A stretch of 64,000 bases of DNA from Balneola sp. MJW-20. GTDB lineage: Bacteria > Bacteroidota > Rhodothermia > Balneolales > Balneolaceae. The stretch covers positions 1,612,001-1,676,000 of the forward strand of contig NZ_JBFNXW010000001.1 in NCBI RefSeq assembly GCF_040811775.1. The letters are read 5' to 3'. Below, piece by piece: positions 44,625 to 53,922 of this stretch; position 1 is the stretch's first letter, and each line of letters opens with the position of its first letter. The notes below the pieces were generated by a model. That model was not told the DNA's origin. It did not search any database and was given only the letters and a program-made list of their open reading frames with translations. A program made the translations under genes and the position numbers.

Positions 44625-47213
44625 TCAATAAGGCGCTTCCACCCTGGCATCTGCCTTGATGATCAGCAGGGTCATATCATCATGCTGTTTTGCCGTCCCC
44701 TTGAACTCTCTTACATCTCCGGTGATCTTCTTGAGAATTTGTTCTGCTGAATCTTCTTTAATTGCATTTACAAGCTGCCTTAGTCTCTCTTCCCCGTAGA
44801 ATCTTCCGCCAGGATCCATCATTTCGGTTACGCCATCAGTATATAATACGATCACATCGCCCTCTTTGATCTTATACTCTACCTCTTCAGTGTGACGTAT
44901 GAAATCATCACTACTAGCAACCCCTATTCCCAGACCTTTAGAATTGAGCCATTCACTGCTACCATCTTCATGAACTACCAGGATCGGGTTATGTCCGGCC
45001 CTTGCAAAAGTAAATACTCTTCGGTCTGCTTCAAGTAATCCATAGATCATGGAGATGAACGTCCCGCGGGTGGCGTTTTCTTTGAATAAACGATTCAGCT
45101 GATTAAGTAATTCAAGAGGCGACAAAATGATGGCACTCAGACTGTGGAGTACACCTTTGGTAAAGGTCATATAAAATGCAGCCTTTATCCCCTTTCCACT
45201 GACATCTCCGATAGCCAGTGCTGTTCGGTTAGAACCCAGCGAAATAAGATCATAGTAGTCACCACCGGTATCCTGGGCGGGTTTACAGATTCCGGCAATA
45301 TCCAGTCCCTTTAAGCGCTCCACTTTTGAAGGGAGAAAGGTTTCCTGAACAACCCGTGCAATCGCAAGTTCCTGCCTAACCCGCTGTTCCTTAGCCTGAT
45401 CCTCTATATAGTCCGGTACATAATCCGGCAGTTCCTCTCGCTCAGTTCCTTTATAGGTCAGGAAAATGCCTGACATCAGCATTGATACCAACAGGATCAT
45501 AAAAATCAAAAACACATTGCTATCCGGGGAATTACCGATCAGCCAACCGCTGGCTGACAGCATAAGTCCGTAAAAGATAAAGTAACCTCCGGCCACAGAC
45601 AGGAAGTCAAACTGTATATAAAAATACCCTAACAGGAAGCCCAGAATACCATTGATCAGCAATTCATATGACAGGGGTTGTATTTCGATGGGATTGACAT
45701 TAAAAATACTGAAGCCTACAGCTCCGATGAGTGGAATAACCCATTTTTTTCCTGTCAATCCGAATAACTGATTAGATAGGATAAGAAATAAAGAAAGTAC
45801 TAGAGCCAGAGAAACTAGTACAGACGTCAGAATTGCAACCACTGATGGGAACAGGTAATCATCATTTAATAAGCGCCCATTAAAACCCACACTTTGTACT
45901 GGGAGCAGATCCAGCATCAGTTGCCACGCTCCGGCCATAATAGCTCCTACTGCAATAGCCCCAAGCAATGCCCAGCCGGTAGGTTTATTCTTAAACCAGC
46001 CTTGCCGTATCAGATCCCAGGTGCGTAGTTTCTCTGCCCAGTACTGTCTTGTTACCGAGTCACTTACTGCAGTTAAAACAAAGAAAGCGATCGATCCCCC
46101 GGCTCCCGACAAACCCATTAATATTATAAGCCTGAAGATCTGGTCAGACTGAAACGCATTAATAACTCCGATCGAATTCAGTATACCCAGTGCTACAACT
46201 CCGGGCAGAAGAAACCCGATCAGTACAGCTATGATGAATGCCAGCTGAGTATCAACGGCCCTGGCTTTAATCCGGAGATAAAATATAATGATTAGCCAGG
46301 CTCCAAAGATCAGGACTGCCAGTAGTCTTACATCAATCATGACTGAATTTCCTGCCGCCGCAGCTTCAGGCAGGCTGACACTCATACTTTTGATCATCCC
46401 GGCAGGCAACACTTCAATGGTTAGAGATGGCCGGACTCCCATAATTTCTTTACCTGCAGTCAGCTCTACCTGAGCGACCCTGACCTCAGTAGTTTCCATC
46501 AGAAAAACGGTATCAGCCCTGAACGCAAAATCTTTCCAACCGGATCGTTCCAGGTAATAACTACTATACTTTTCAGCCAGTCTGCTTACCACGCTGGTGA
46601 AATATCCGGAACGAGGTATGAATTCCTCACCCTGCTCTCTGAAATACTTTCCAGCAGTGCCCAGATTATTACGCTCCATATTCTGAAATTCAGCTAAGGC
46701 CGTTGCCAGGGTATCTGATGCAAAACGGTCGAGCTCCATACCCAAGGCCATCATTGCATACCGGATCGCCTCCTCATTCAAAGCACCTTCATCAACGTAG
46801 ATCCTTTCCGGTACAGAAAGGCCGATCACATTACCCCTGAGGTCAGCCTGAATGTTGTTATAACTAACAGAACCCGTTTCCTCTTCCTCATCCAGCCGGC
46901 TAAGCTCCATCAATTCCCAGTAATAAACCGGCAGATCTTCAAGGTCATACTCCAGCGGCCGCCTTTGTGACAGTTGTTCAAGCAGGCTTTCATAATGCTT
47001 TAATTCAATCTGATATACTTCATAGGGTTCGAGTAAGCCCCAGTTCTTCAGAGCAGAGTCAATCTTACTTACTACTTCATCTTCATCATAGGGAATATCC
47101 AGTGCCCCGAAAGGATGATGTTCATCCAGGTCGGTGAGAAACCAGATCAGTCCTGAAAGTCCCAGAATAAGTAACAGGATGTCCCTGTAGCGCCGGTCAG
47201 TGAATAATTGCAT
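44625..47213 (-). CDS. Membrane-bound SpoIIE/PP2C-type serine phosphatase
   Basis: An 862-residue protein. One N-terminal transmembrane segment (residues about 11-27) is followed by a roughly 260-residue extracytoplasmic region of no family known to me, then about eight to nine hydrophobic segments (about 295-600), and a cytoplasmic SpoIIE/RsbU phosphatase domain (about 640-855). Metal-binding aspartates are visible in GGDYYDL, IGDVSGKG, LYTDGVTEM and HDDMTLLII. Such enzymes usually dephosphorylate an anti-anti-sigma factor to open a partner-switch; no STAS or RsbW-like gene is next to it. Signal sensed is unknown. Confidence 0.85.
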   Translation of the reverse strand: MQLFTDRRYRDILLLILGLSGLIWFLTDLDEHHPFGALDIPYDEDEVVSKIDSALKNWGLLEPYEVYQIELKHYESLLEQLSQRRPLEYDLEDLPVYYWELMELSRLDEEEETGSVSYNNIQADLRGNVIGLSVPERIYVDEGALNEEAIRYAMMALGMELDRFASDTLATALAEFQNMERNNLGTAGKYFREQGEEFIPRSGYFTSVVSRLAEKYSSYYLERSGWKDFAFRADTVFLMETTEVRVAQVELTAGKEIMGVRPSLTIEVLPAGMIKSMSVSLPEAAAAGNSVMIDVRLLAVLIFGAWLIIIFYLRIKARAVDTQLAFIIAVLIGFLLPGVVALGILNSIGVINAFQSDQIFRLIILMGLSGAGGSIAFFVLTAVSDSVTRQYWAEKLRTWDLIRQGWFKNKPTGWALLGAIAVGAIMAGAWQLMLDLLPVQSVGFNGRLLNDDYLFPSVVAILTSVLVSLALVLSLFLILSNQLFGLTGKKWVIPLIGAVGFSIFNVNPIEIQPLSYELLINGILGFLLGYFYIQFDFLSVAGGYFIFYGLMLSASGWLIGNSPDSNVFLIFMILLVSMLMSGIFLTYKGTEREELPDYVPDYIEDQAKEQRVRQELAIARVVQETFLPSKVERLKGLDIAGICKPAQDTGGDYYDLISLGSNRTALAIGDVSGKGIKAAFYMTFTKGVLHSLSAIILSPLELLNQLNRLFKENATRGTFISMIYGLLEADRRVFTFARAGHNPILVVHEDGSSEWLNSKGLGIGVASSDDFIRHTEEVEYKIKEGDVIVLYTDGVTEMMDPGGRFYGEERLRQLVNAIKEDSAEQILKKITGDVREFKGTAKQHDDMTLLIIKADARVEAPY

Positions 47214-47290
47214 TTAAGTCTTTACGAAAAATAGTATTATGGTTTCGGTCACTGAATAATTAATAGCTAATCCTTAATTATAACTAAAAA

Positions 47291-48067
47291 ATGTGTTTAA
47301 TCACTTTCGCTTATGACCATCATCCTGATTTCTTTCTGATACTGGCAGCGAACCGTGATGAATTTTATCAGCGTCCAGCGAGAGAGGCTAAGTTCTGGGA
47401 GGCTGAGGGTATGCCTGAACTGCTAGCCGGAAGAGACCTGAAAGCAGGAGGAACCTGGATGGGTGTTGCAAAAACAGGGAAATGGGGAGCGATCACGAAC
47501 TATCGGGATATGAAAAAAATAAAAGAGAATACCCCTTCTCGTGGTGAGATCTTGCCCGAATTTCTCACCTCGAAGAGATCTGCAGGCTCATACCTTGATC
47601 AGCATTCCGGAGTTGCTGAAGAGTATAATGGCTACAACCTGCTTCTGGGAGACGGGAAAGACCTCCACTATTTCTCAAATCAGAATATGACCCGTGAAAT
47701 GATCAAGCCCGGCATTCATGGCATCAGCAATGCTTTTCTAAACACTCCCTGGCCTAAAGTAGAGCAGGCAAAAGCCAAACTTGATTCCCTGATCTCCGGA
47801 TCATTTGACAAGGAAGATCTGTTTGACCTGCTCATGACCGAAGATAAAGCGCCGGCAGACCAGCTTCCCGACACCGGCCTGGAACCCGAATGGGAAAAAG
47901 CACTTTCCTCCATATTTATATCAATAGACGGATACGGCACCCGTTGCTCCACTTTACTACTGATAGACCGTGAGGGTTCTCTAAGCTTTACCGAAAGACG
48001 ATATGAACCCGGGAGCAGCAAAACTCTGGATGAAAATAATTTCGTCATCCCGGATTTCATTTCTTAA
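47291..48067 (+). CDS. NRDE-family (TANGO2-like) protein
   Basis: A 258-residue protein of the NRDE/TANGO2 family. It starts MCLITFAYDHHPDFFLILAANRDEFYQRP, with Cys2 as potential N-terminal nucleophile and the name-giving NRDE, then LLAGRDLKAGGTWMGVAKTGKWGAITNYR and a YNGYNLLLGDG stretch. The conserved SNQN, HGISNAFLNTPWPKV block lies mid-protein. TANGO2 proteins are implicated in haem or acyl-lipid handling in eukaryotes, but bacterial function is unsettled. It stands alone, divergent from the phosphatase and about 70 bp before nhaC. Confidence 0.83.
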   Translation: MCLITFAYDHHPDFFLILAANRDEFYQRPAREAKFWEAEGMPELLAGRDLKAGGTWMGVAKTGKWGAITNYRDMKKIKENTPSRGEILPEFLTSKRSAGSYLDQHSGVAEEYNGYNLLLGDGKDLHYFSNQNMTREMIKPGIHGISNAFLNTPWPKVEQAKAKLDSLISGSFDKEDLFDLLMTEDKAPADQLPDTGLEPEWEKALSSIFISIDGYGTRCSTLLLIDREGSLSFTERRYEPGSSKTLDENNFVIPDFIS

Positions 48068-48136
48068 GACAATTACACATTGCTTCCCTGAAATCATTAT
48101 AATCACGGGTCGACAAAATCAGCAAACTATTTCAAC

Positions 48137-49627
48137 ATGACCTATCCCGGCAATAAGCCTACCATTTATCAGGCACTGATTCCGATCATTTTTCTGATCA
48201 TTGCACTTTTTATCAATGTCCGGATCTTCGGTGATGCGTCACTGGACGGATCCAACCAGATCATCCTGATGCTTTCAGCAGGAATAGCCTCCCTTGTTGC
48301 CCTCAGGGTTGGAATGAAATGGAAACAGCTTAAAGAAGGGATCGTGGAGACCATCAGCTCTGCAATGTCTTCCATTATAATTTTACTGCTGATCGGTTCT
48401 CTTGCCGGAACCTGGCTTCTAAGTGGAATCGTACCGGCTATGATCTATTATGGCCTTCAGATCCTGAACCCGACTATTTTTCTTTTTGCGGCATGTATAG
48501 TCTGCTCCATTGTTTCCATTGCCACCGGCTCCTCATGGACCACGGCCGCCACGGTAGGTATCGCCCTGGTAGGCATTGGTACTGCACTCGGACTTCCCGC
48601 AGGAATGACCGCAGGAGCAATCATATCCGGTGCATATTTTGGTGATAAGATGTCACCTCTTTCGGATACTACAAACCTGGCTCCTGCCATGGCAGGAACT
48701 GATCTGTTTACTCATATCAGATACATGGCTTTTACCACCGTGCCATCCATTTCAATCTCCCTGATCATCTTTCTAATTCTAGGATTTACTACCGGAAGCA
48801 GTGGCGAAGCCGTTAATACTCAGCCCATTCTTGACGCAATCGACGCCCAGTTCAATATTAACGGATGGCTATTCATTGTGCCTGCTATTGTGATCTTCAT
48901 GATCGTCAGAAAGATTCCCGCAATACCCGCGATCACTGCCGGAGCCCTTCTTGGAGGTGCCTTTGCCCTGATCTTTCAGCCTGATCTGGTTCGCCAGATC
49001 TCCGGTTTTGAGGGACCCGCATGGGAATCTTCTTATATAGGGGTAATGAAATCCATGTATGGTGAAGTACAGATCGTGACCGGAAATGAGCTGGTTGATG
49101 AACTACTCTCCTCCGGCGGCATGGCTGGCATGCTGGGAACCGTATGGCTGATCTTATCGGCCATGATCTTCGGTGGGGTAATGGAATCCAGCGGTATGCT
49201 TAAGAGAATTGCCGAAGGCGTGATCACACTGGTAAACTCTACCGGATCCATGATCGCATCAACCGTTGGAACCTGCATCTTTTTTAATATTACCGCTTCC
49301 GACCAGTACCTGGCTATTGTGGTACCAGGCAGAATGTATGCTTCTATCTATAAAGACAGAGACCTGGCTCCTGAAAACCTGAGCCGGACCCTGGAAGATT
49401 CCGGTACGGTAACCTCGGTACTGGTTCCGTGGAATACCTGTGGCGCCTATCACTCGAATGTACTGGGAGTCAGTACTTTTGCCTATCTGCCCTTTGCATT
49501 CTTCAACCTGATCAGTCCCTTTATGACGATCTTCTTCGCTTATGCAGGGATCAAGATCCGCAGCCTGGCCGAGGCCGGCGGTGATGAAGTGGTTCTGGAT
49601 GCACGGATGGATGTTGATGAGGATTGA
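48137..49627 (+). CDS. nhaC: Na+/H+ antiporter, NhaC family
   Basis: A 496-residue inner-membrane protein with about 11-12 helices. The NhaC signature TGSSWTTAATVGIALVGIG is near residue 130, with GAYFGDKMSPLSDTTNLAPA following and LVPWNTCGAYHSNVLGV near residue 435. Exchanges sodium for protons, and some relatives exchange malate for lactate; sodium/proton is the likelier reading here in view of likely saline habitat. No operon partner. It converges with gltX across a palindromic repeat. Confidence 0.87.
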   Translation: MTYPGNKPTIYQALIPIIFLIIALFINVRIFGDASLDGSNQIILMLSAGIASLVALRVGMKWKQLKEGIVETISSAMSSIIILLLIGSLAGTWLLSGIVPAMIYYGLQILNPTIFLFAACIVCSIVSIATGSSWTTAATVGIALVGIGTALGLPAGMTAGAIISGAYFGDKMSPLSDTTNLAPAMAGTDLFTHIRYMAFTTVPSISISLIIFLILGFTTGSSGEAVNTQPILDAIDAQFNINGWLFIVPAIVIFMIVRKIPAIPAITAGALLGGAFALIFQPDLVRQISGFEGPAWESSYIGVMKSMYGEVQIVTGNELVDELLSSGGMAGMLGTVWLILSAMIFGGVMESSGMLKRIAEGVITLVNSTGSMIASTVGTCIFFNITASDQYLAIVVPGRMYASIYKDRDLAPENLSRTLEDSGTVTSVLVPWNTCGAYHSNVLGVSTFAYLPFAFFNLISPFMTIFFAYAGIKIRSLAEAGGDEVVLDARMDVDED

Positions 49628-49678
49628 GGGGACCGGAGACCGAATACCGAAGCAGACGCAACTGTTCGCAAGACTGCC

Positions 49679-49706
49679 AGTCATCTTTCCCGGCCTGCCG
49701 GGAAAA
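49679..49706. repeat. REP-like palindromic repeat, copy 1
   Basis: Arms TTTCCCGGC (49686-49694) and GCCGGGAAA (49697-49705) with a 2-nt centre, flanked by AGTCATC. The same unit occurs in inverted orientation at 54084-54107. Both copies lie between convergent genes. In RNA, each could fold as a stable hairpin and protect or end 3' ends. Confidence 0.7.
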
Positions 49707-49742
49707 GTAAGAGCCACCTTGGTCTTCCGTCTTCGGTCCGGT

Positions 49743-51224
49743 TCAGCTCAGGCGCTGAACCGCAGCATCGATCCTTGAAACAGTCTCTTCCTTACCCAGC
49801 ATCTCGATAGAAGGAAACAGGTCCGGGCCGAATCCCTGTCCGGTGACAGCGAGACGCAATGGCATCGCCAGTTTCCCGAAACCGACTTCATGAGCCTCGA
49901 TCACTTCTTCCAGTTTTGACTTCAGTGTAGCTGCGTCAAATTCGCCCTCTGCTAAAGCCGATATACTCTCTTTATAATCGCTGATCAGGGTAACACTGTC
50001 GTCTTTCCATTTCTTGGCAGCCTTCTCATCATATTCTGAAGGAGCATTGTAGAAGAAATCTCCCATAGAAATGAATTCATCAATCTTGGATACTCTTTCA
50101 TGCAGCAGTTCGATCACCTGCTTCAGATATTCTTCATCGGAGATATCCCAGCCGGCTTCAGCAGCCAGCTCTTTAACATCCGTCATCAGTTCTTCCACTG
50201 AGTGCTCACGGATGTAATTCTCATTGTACCACATCAATTTCTTGAAGTTGAACACTGCTCCGCCTTTACTCACCCGGTCCAGGGTAAACAGCTCACAGAG
50301 TTCTTCCATACTGTGTATCTCCGAGTCGTCACCCGGGCTCCAACCCAGGTAAGCCAGGAAGTTTACCAGTGCTTCCGGGATATAATGACCGGCTATATAA
50401 TCCTTAGTATTTACCGGAATACCTTCGCTCTCTGCTTTACGCTTTGATAACTTTCCTCCGCTCGGCGACATGATCAGCGGAAGGTGAGCCATTTTCGGTG
50501 GCTCCCATCCGAATGCATTATAGAGTAATATATGCTTAGGTGTACTGCTCAGCCATTCTTCACCACGGATCACGTGCGTAATACCCATGGTATGGTCATC
50601 CACTACATTAGCCAGGTGGTAGGTTGGCATTCCGTCTGACTTCAGCAGTACCTGGTCATCCAGTCCGGAAGTATCAAAAGATACCACCCCGCGGATCTCA
50701 TCTTCAAAACGCACTTCTTCTTTACGAGGCACTTTCAAGCGGACCACATACTCGTCACCGTCTTCCAGCTTTTTCTGAACTTCATCCTGAGGAAGAGTCA
50801 GACTGTTTTTCATGGACTGTCGGGTGATGGAATCATACTTGGGAGATGGGTTACCGGACTTCTTCAGTCTTTCTCTCATCTCATCGATCTCTTCAGTAGT
50901 GTCAAAAGCATAATAAGCATGACCTTCTTCGATCAGCTTTTCAGCATATTCGTGATACATATACTTTCGCTCACTCTGACGATAAGGTCCGTAATCGCCT
51001 TCTCTTTTGGGGCCTTCATCATAGTCGATACCTGCCCATAATAAGGAGTCGATGATATCGTCCTCAGCACCCTCGACATAGCGTGCCTGATCGGTATCTT
51101 CGATCCTCAAAATAAATTTCCCCCCATGATGACGGGCAAAAAGGTAGTTATAAAGTGCGGTCCGGAGCCCTCCGATATGGAGAAAACCGGTTGGAGACGG
51201 AGCAAAACGTACACGTACGCTCAT
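49743..51224 (-). CDS. gltX: Glutamyl-tRNA synthetase
   Basis: Charges tRNA(Glu), class I synthetase. 493 residues, standard bacterial length. HIGH motif variant in VRFAPSPTGFLHIGGLRTALYNYLFAR, GKFILRIEDTDQARY, and KMSKS variant KLSKRKAESEG near residue 260. The C-terminal anticodon-binding helices end in GQGFGPDLFPSIEMLGKEETVSRI. Whether it also charges tRNA(Gln) depends on presence of GatCAB elsewhere. Stand-alone and convergent to nhaC. Confidence 0.96.
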   Translation of the reverse strand: MSVRVRFAPSPTGFLHIGGLRTALYNYLFARHHGGKFILRIEDTDQARYVEGAEDDIIDSLLWAGIDYDEGPKREGDYGPYRQSERKYMYHEYAEKLIEEGHAYYAFDTTEEIDEMRERLKKSGNPSPKYDSITRQSMKNSLTLPQDEVQKKLEDGDEYVVRLKVPRKEEVRFEDEIRGVVSFDTSGLDDQVLLKSDGMPTYHLANVVDDHTMGITHVIRGEEWLSSTPKHILLYNAFGWEPPKMAHLPLIMSPSGGKLSKRKAESEGIPVNTKDYIAGHYIPEALVNFLAYLGWSPGDDSEIHSMEELCELFTLDRVSKGGAVFNFKKLMWYNENYIREHSVEELMTDVKELAAEAGWDISDEEYLKQVIELLHERVSKIDEFISMGDFFYNAPSEYDEKAAKKWKDDSVTLISDYKESISALAEGEFDAATLKSKLEEVIEAHEVGFGKLAMPLRLAVTGQGFGPDLFPSIEMLGKEETVSRIDAAVQRLS

Positions 51225-51343
51225 ATACTTTTCAGGATTATGTTTTTAAATCGTTAATTTCTGCTCAAATATAAGAATTCTGCAGCTTGGTTTTGGGCTG
51301 TTCACCGGATTTAACCCATTTTCAAAATTAATTATTCCGATCG

Positions 51344-52009
51344 TTGAAGCTAGCTCTTTTATTTCCACAGTTTGCACCTAACCTCTATGATCTGGCATCT
51401 ATGATGAAGGCAGATCGAGTGGTGCTGCAGGACACGGAGCGGTGGTCCCGGAAAAGCCGTACTCATCGTGCTCAGATCCGGATCGTTGAGGGTACGCAGT
51501 GGGTCAATCTGCCGGTACGGACAGAAGACAAAAAGAAATCCAATGCTGAAGTACGCATAGATCATAGTGAAGCCTGGCTGGAGCCCTTCTGGAATGCGCT
51601 CGAATACAATTACCGGAACAGTATTTACTTCGACTTTTATGAAGCAGAGATCCGTAATGACCTCAATATGGCTTTTGAGTTCGATACCCTGCTCGAATTT
51701 AACCTTTATTTTCTGAGCAGGATGTTCCGCTACCTGGAACTGGGCATCAGTTGTGAACTAAGCAGTCAGCTTGACAACTACAATGAGGATCCTGACAAAT
51801 TTGCTGCAGCAGCAGGTGCAGATATTCTCTTCCAGGAGTATGAAGCAAGAAACTATCAGCGCCAGGCGAACGGTAATATTCTTAAAACAGCGCTGGATGA
51901 GCATCCCGTATACAAACAGCACTTTGAAGGATTTGAATCCGAATGCTGTGTTCTGGATCTGATCTTTCAGTACGGACCGGAAAGCTTCCGGGTACTGGAT
52001 CAACTGTAA
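51344..52009 (+). CDS. WbqC-family protein
   Basis: A 221-residue WbqC-like protein, starting at TTG 51344 to give MKLALLFPQFAPNLYDLASMMKADRVVLQDTERWSRKSR, the usual start of the family (IxQPxYLPxxxxxxxI.ADxxVxxD pattern). THRAQIRIVEGTQWVNLPVRTED follows, and QEYEARNYQR and CCVLDLIFQYGPES close it. WbqC genes occur in O-antigen and gliding-related clusters, but this copy has no such neighbours and the biochemical role is unknown. Two further genes follow in the same direction. Confidence 0.82.
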   Translation: MKLALLFPQFAPNLYDLASMMKADRVVLQDTERWSRKSRTHRAQIRIVEGTQWVNLPVRTEDKKKSNAEVRIDHSEAWLEPFWNALEYNYRNSIYFDFYEAEIRNDLNMAFEFDTLLEFNLYFLSRMFRYLELGISCELSSQLDNYNEDPDKFAAAAGADILFQEYEARNYQRQANGNILKTALDEHPVYKQHFEGFESECCVLDLIFQYGPESFRVLDQL

Positions 52010-52045
52010 ATGAATGTTGCAGTTACTTAAATCCTTTTCTATCTG

Positions 52046-52189
52046 ATGATCAATCCCTATCATCCGACGATGAAAGAAAAAGAATCAAAACCTACGAACT
52101 GGAAAAAAGTCTATACAGCTGTTGTATTAACAGGTCTGTTCTATATCATTATGTTCCTCTGGTTCACTGAATCGTTCAATCTCCCCTGA
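52046..52189 (+). CDS. 47-residue single-pass membrane microprotein preceding the symporter
   Basis: A short frame from ATG 52046 to TGA 52187-52189, ending 2 bp before the symporter ATG. It has a polar, Lys-rich N-terminus (from an internal ATG, MKEKESKPTNWKKVY) and one hydrophobic helix (about residues 23-39, TAVVLTGLFYIIMFLWF) ending FTESFNLP. Size, topology and tight coupling resemble small accessory subunits found before some sodium:solute symporters, such as the DUF4212-type proteins, though I cannot assign it to that family. A helper subunit for the adjacent transporter is the best guess. Confidence 0.65.
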   Translation: MINPYHPTMKEKESKPTNWKKVYTAVVLTGLFYIIMFLWFTESFNLP

Positions 52190-52191
52190 AA

Positions 52192-53922
52192 ATGCACTGG
52201 ATAGACTGGACCGTTCTCTTACTTTTTCTGGCATACACCATCTGGGACGGAACTCGGCAAGGGCGGGAAGCACACAATATCGAAGGCTATCTGCTCGCAG
52301 GGAGAGGAATGCCCTGGTGGGCGGCCGGACTTTCCGTAATGGCCACTCAGGCTTCTGCGATCACTTTTATCGGCACCACCGGACTGGCTTATGTAGAAGA
52401 CATGCGTTTTGTACAGGTATATCTTGCCGTCCCGTTTGCCATGGTCCTGATCTGTATGTTCCTGGTCCCCTACTTCCATAAAGTAAAAGCTTTCACTGCC
52501 TACGAAACCCTGGAAGAACGATTCGGGCTCAAAACCCGGCTGACCACTTCCGGTTTATTTCTGATCTCACGCGGACTGGCCCTCGGAGCTGTGATCGCAG
52601 CACCATCTTATGTACTTTCACTGCTGCTAGGATTACCTCTCGCAGGAACTATACTGATCATTGGACTGATCGCCACCATTTATACCATGTTTGGTGGTGT
52701 AGCCGCTGTTATTCAGACTGACGTTAAACAAATGGCTGTGATGATGTTCGGACTGATCTTCTGCTTTGGGCTCATCATTTTCAATCTCCCTGAAGAGGTA
52801 AGCTTTGGCGATGCCGTCTATCTGGCCGGAAGTCTGGATAAACTCACCGCTCTTGACCTCAATTTCGATCTCTCGGAAAAGTATAATGTCTGGAGCGGCG
52901 TTTTTGCAGCTCTGTTCCTTATGCTGTCCTATTTCGGAACGGACCAGACACAGGTACAGCGCTACCTGACCACTCCCGATGTTAAACAGGCCCGGAAATC
53001 CCTGCTGATGTCAGCCTATGCTAAGGTTCCTATGCAGTTCTTTATCCTCCTGCTGGGTGTGATGCTCTATGTATTTTTTATTTTCCAGCCTGCCCCGATC
53101 TCTTTCCGTGCAACCGAACCGATAGCGGAGACAGAACAACAGATCCTGCAGGAACAACAGATCGCAGCAGAATATCAGCAGGCTTATGATCTCCGGCAGG
53201 AAGCAGCACTGGCTCTTTCTTCTGACCGCAGCCCTGCAGCTCAGCAAAAATTTGTAGAAGCTGACCAGGTCATGAATGACGCCAGAAACCGGGACCTTGC
53301 TTTGCAGGCCGAGATCCGTCAAGCCGACGTAAACGACACGAATTACATCTTCCCCTACTTTATCCTTCAGTATGTACCTATCGGACTGGTGGGACTCATT
53401 GTAGCCGGTATTTTTGCCGCTGCTATGAGCAGTATAGACTCCGAGCTAAATGCCCTCACTACTGTATCCATCATAGACTGGTATAAACGCCTGAAAGGGG
53501 ATGGGAAAAGTGAAGAACACTATCTGAAGTCCTCCCGCACGGTGACTTTCATGTGGGGGATGATCGCAACCTTTTCTGCCCTGGTACTGGGTGAGACCCG
53601 GTCTATCATTGAGCTTATCAATCAGATCGGATCTTATTTCTATGGATCCATTCTGGGAGTATTTGTGCTGATGCTCTGGGTCAAAAAAGCGAATGGTACC
53701 GGAGCACTGGCTGGGCTATTATCCGGAATGCTGGCCGTCTTTACCTTCGACCGGATCTTTTACAACGAAGCTCTGATGGACTATACTTTTATCCTTCCCT
53801 GGCAGGGAGTCTCAGCCGGGTACGACAAGGCTATTGAATTCCTATGGCTGAATCCCGTAGGGGCGGTCACGGTGGTTCTGGTTGGGTACTTAGTGAGTAT
53901 TGCCATTCCTAAAGATCAGTGA
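52192..53922 (+). CDS. Sodium:solute symporter (SSS/SLC5 family)
   Basis: A 576-residue inner-membrane transporter with about 13-14 helices. Family features: YLLAGRGMPWWAAGLSVMATQASAITFIGTTGLAY, LYETLEERFGLKTR-like LEERFGLKTR, GGVAAVIQTDVKQM, and FGTDQTQVQRYLT. IFAAAMSSIDSELNALTTVSIIDWYKR is the sodium-2 site region. A polar insert of about 75 residues, rich in Gln/Glu/Ala (about residues 302-378), interrupts two helices and would form a helical extramembrane domain. Substrate unknown: sugar, amino acid or anion types are all possible. Coupled to the upstream microprotein. Confidence 0.87.
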   Translation: MHWIDWTVLLLFLAYTIWDGTRQGREAHNIEGYLLAGRGMPWWAAGLSVMATQASAITFIGTTGLAYVEDMRFVQVYLAVPFAMVLICMFLVPYFHKVKAFTAYETLEERFGLKTRLTTSGLFLISRGLALGAVIAAPSYVLSLLLGLPLAGTILIIGLIATIYTMFGGVAAVIQTDVKQMAVMMFGLIFCFGLIIFNLPEEVSFGDAVYLAGSLDKLTALDLNFDLSEKYNVWSGVFAALFLMLSYFGTDQTQVQRYLTTPDVKQARKSLLMSAYAKVPMQFFILLLGVMLYVFFIFQPAPISFRATEPIAETEQQILQEQQIAAEYQQAYDLRQEAALALSSDRSPAAQQKFVEADQVMNDARNRDLALQAEIRQADVNDTNYIFPYFILQYVPIGLVGLIVAGIFAAAMSSIDSELNALTTVSIIDWYKRLKGDGKSEEHYLKSSRTVTFMWGMIATFSALVLGETRSIIELINQIGSYFYGSILGVFVLMLWVKKANGTGALAGLLSGMLAVFTFDRIFYNEALMDYTFILPWQGVSAGYDKAIEFLWLNPVGAVTVVLVGYLVSIAIPKDQ

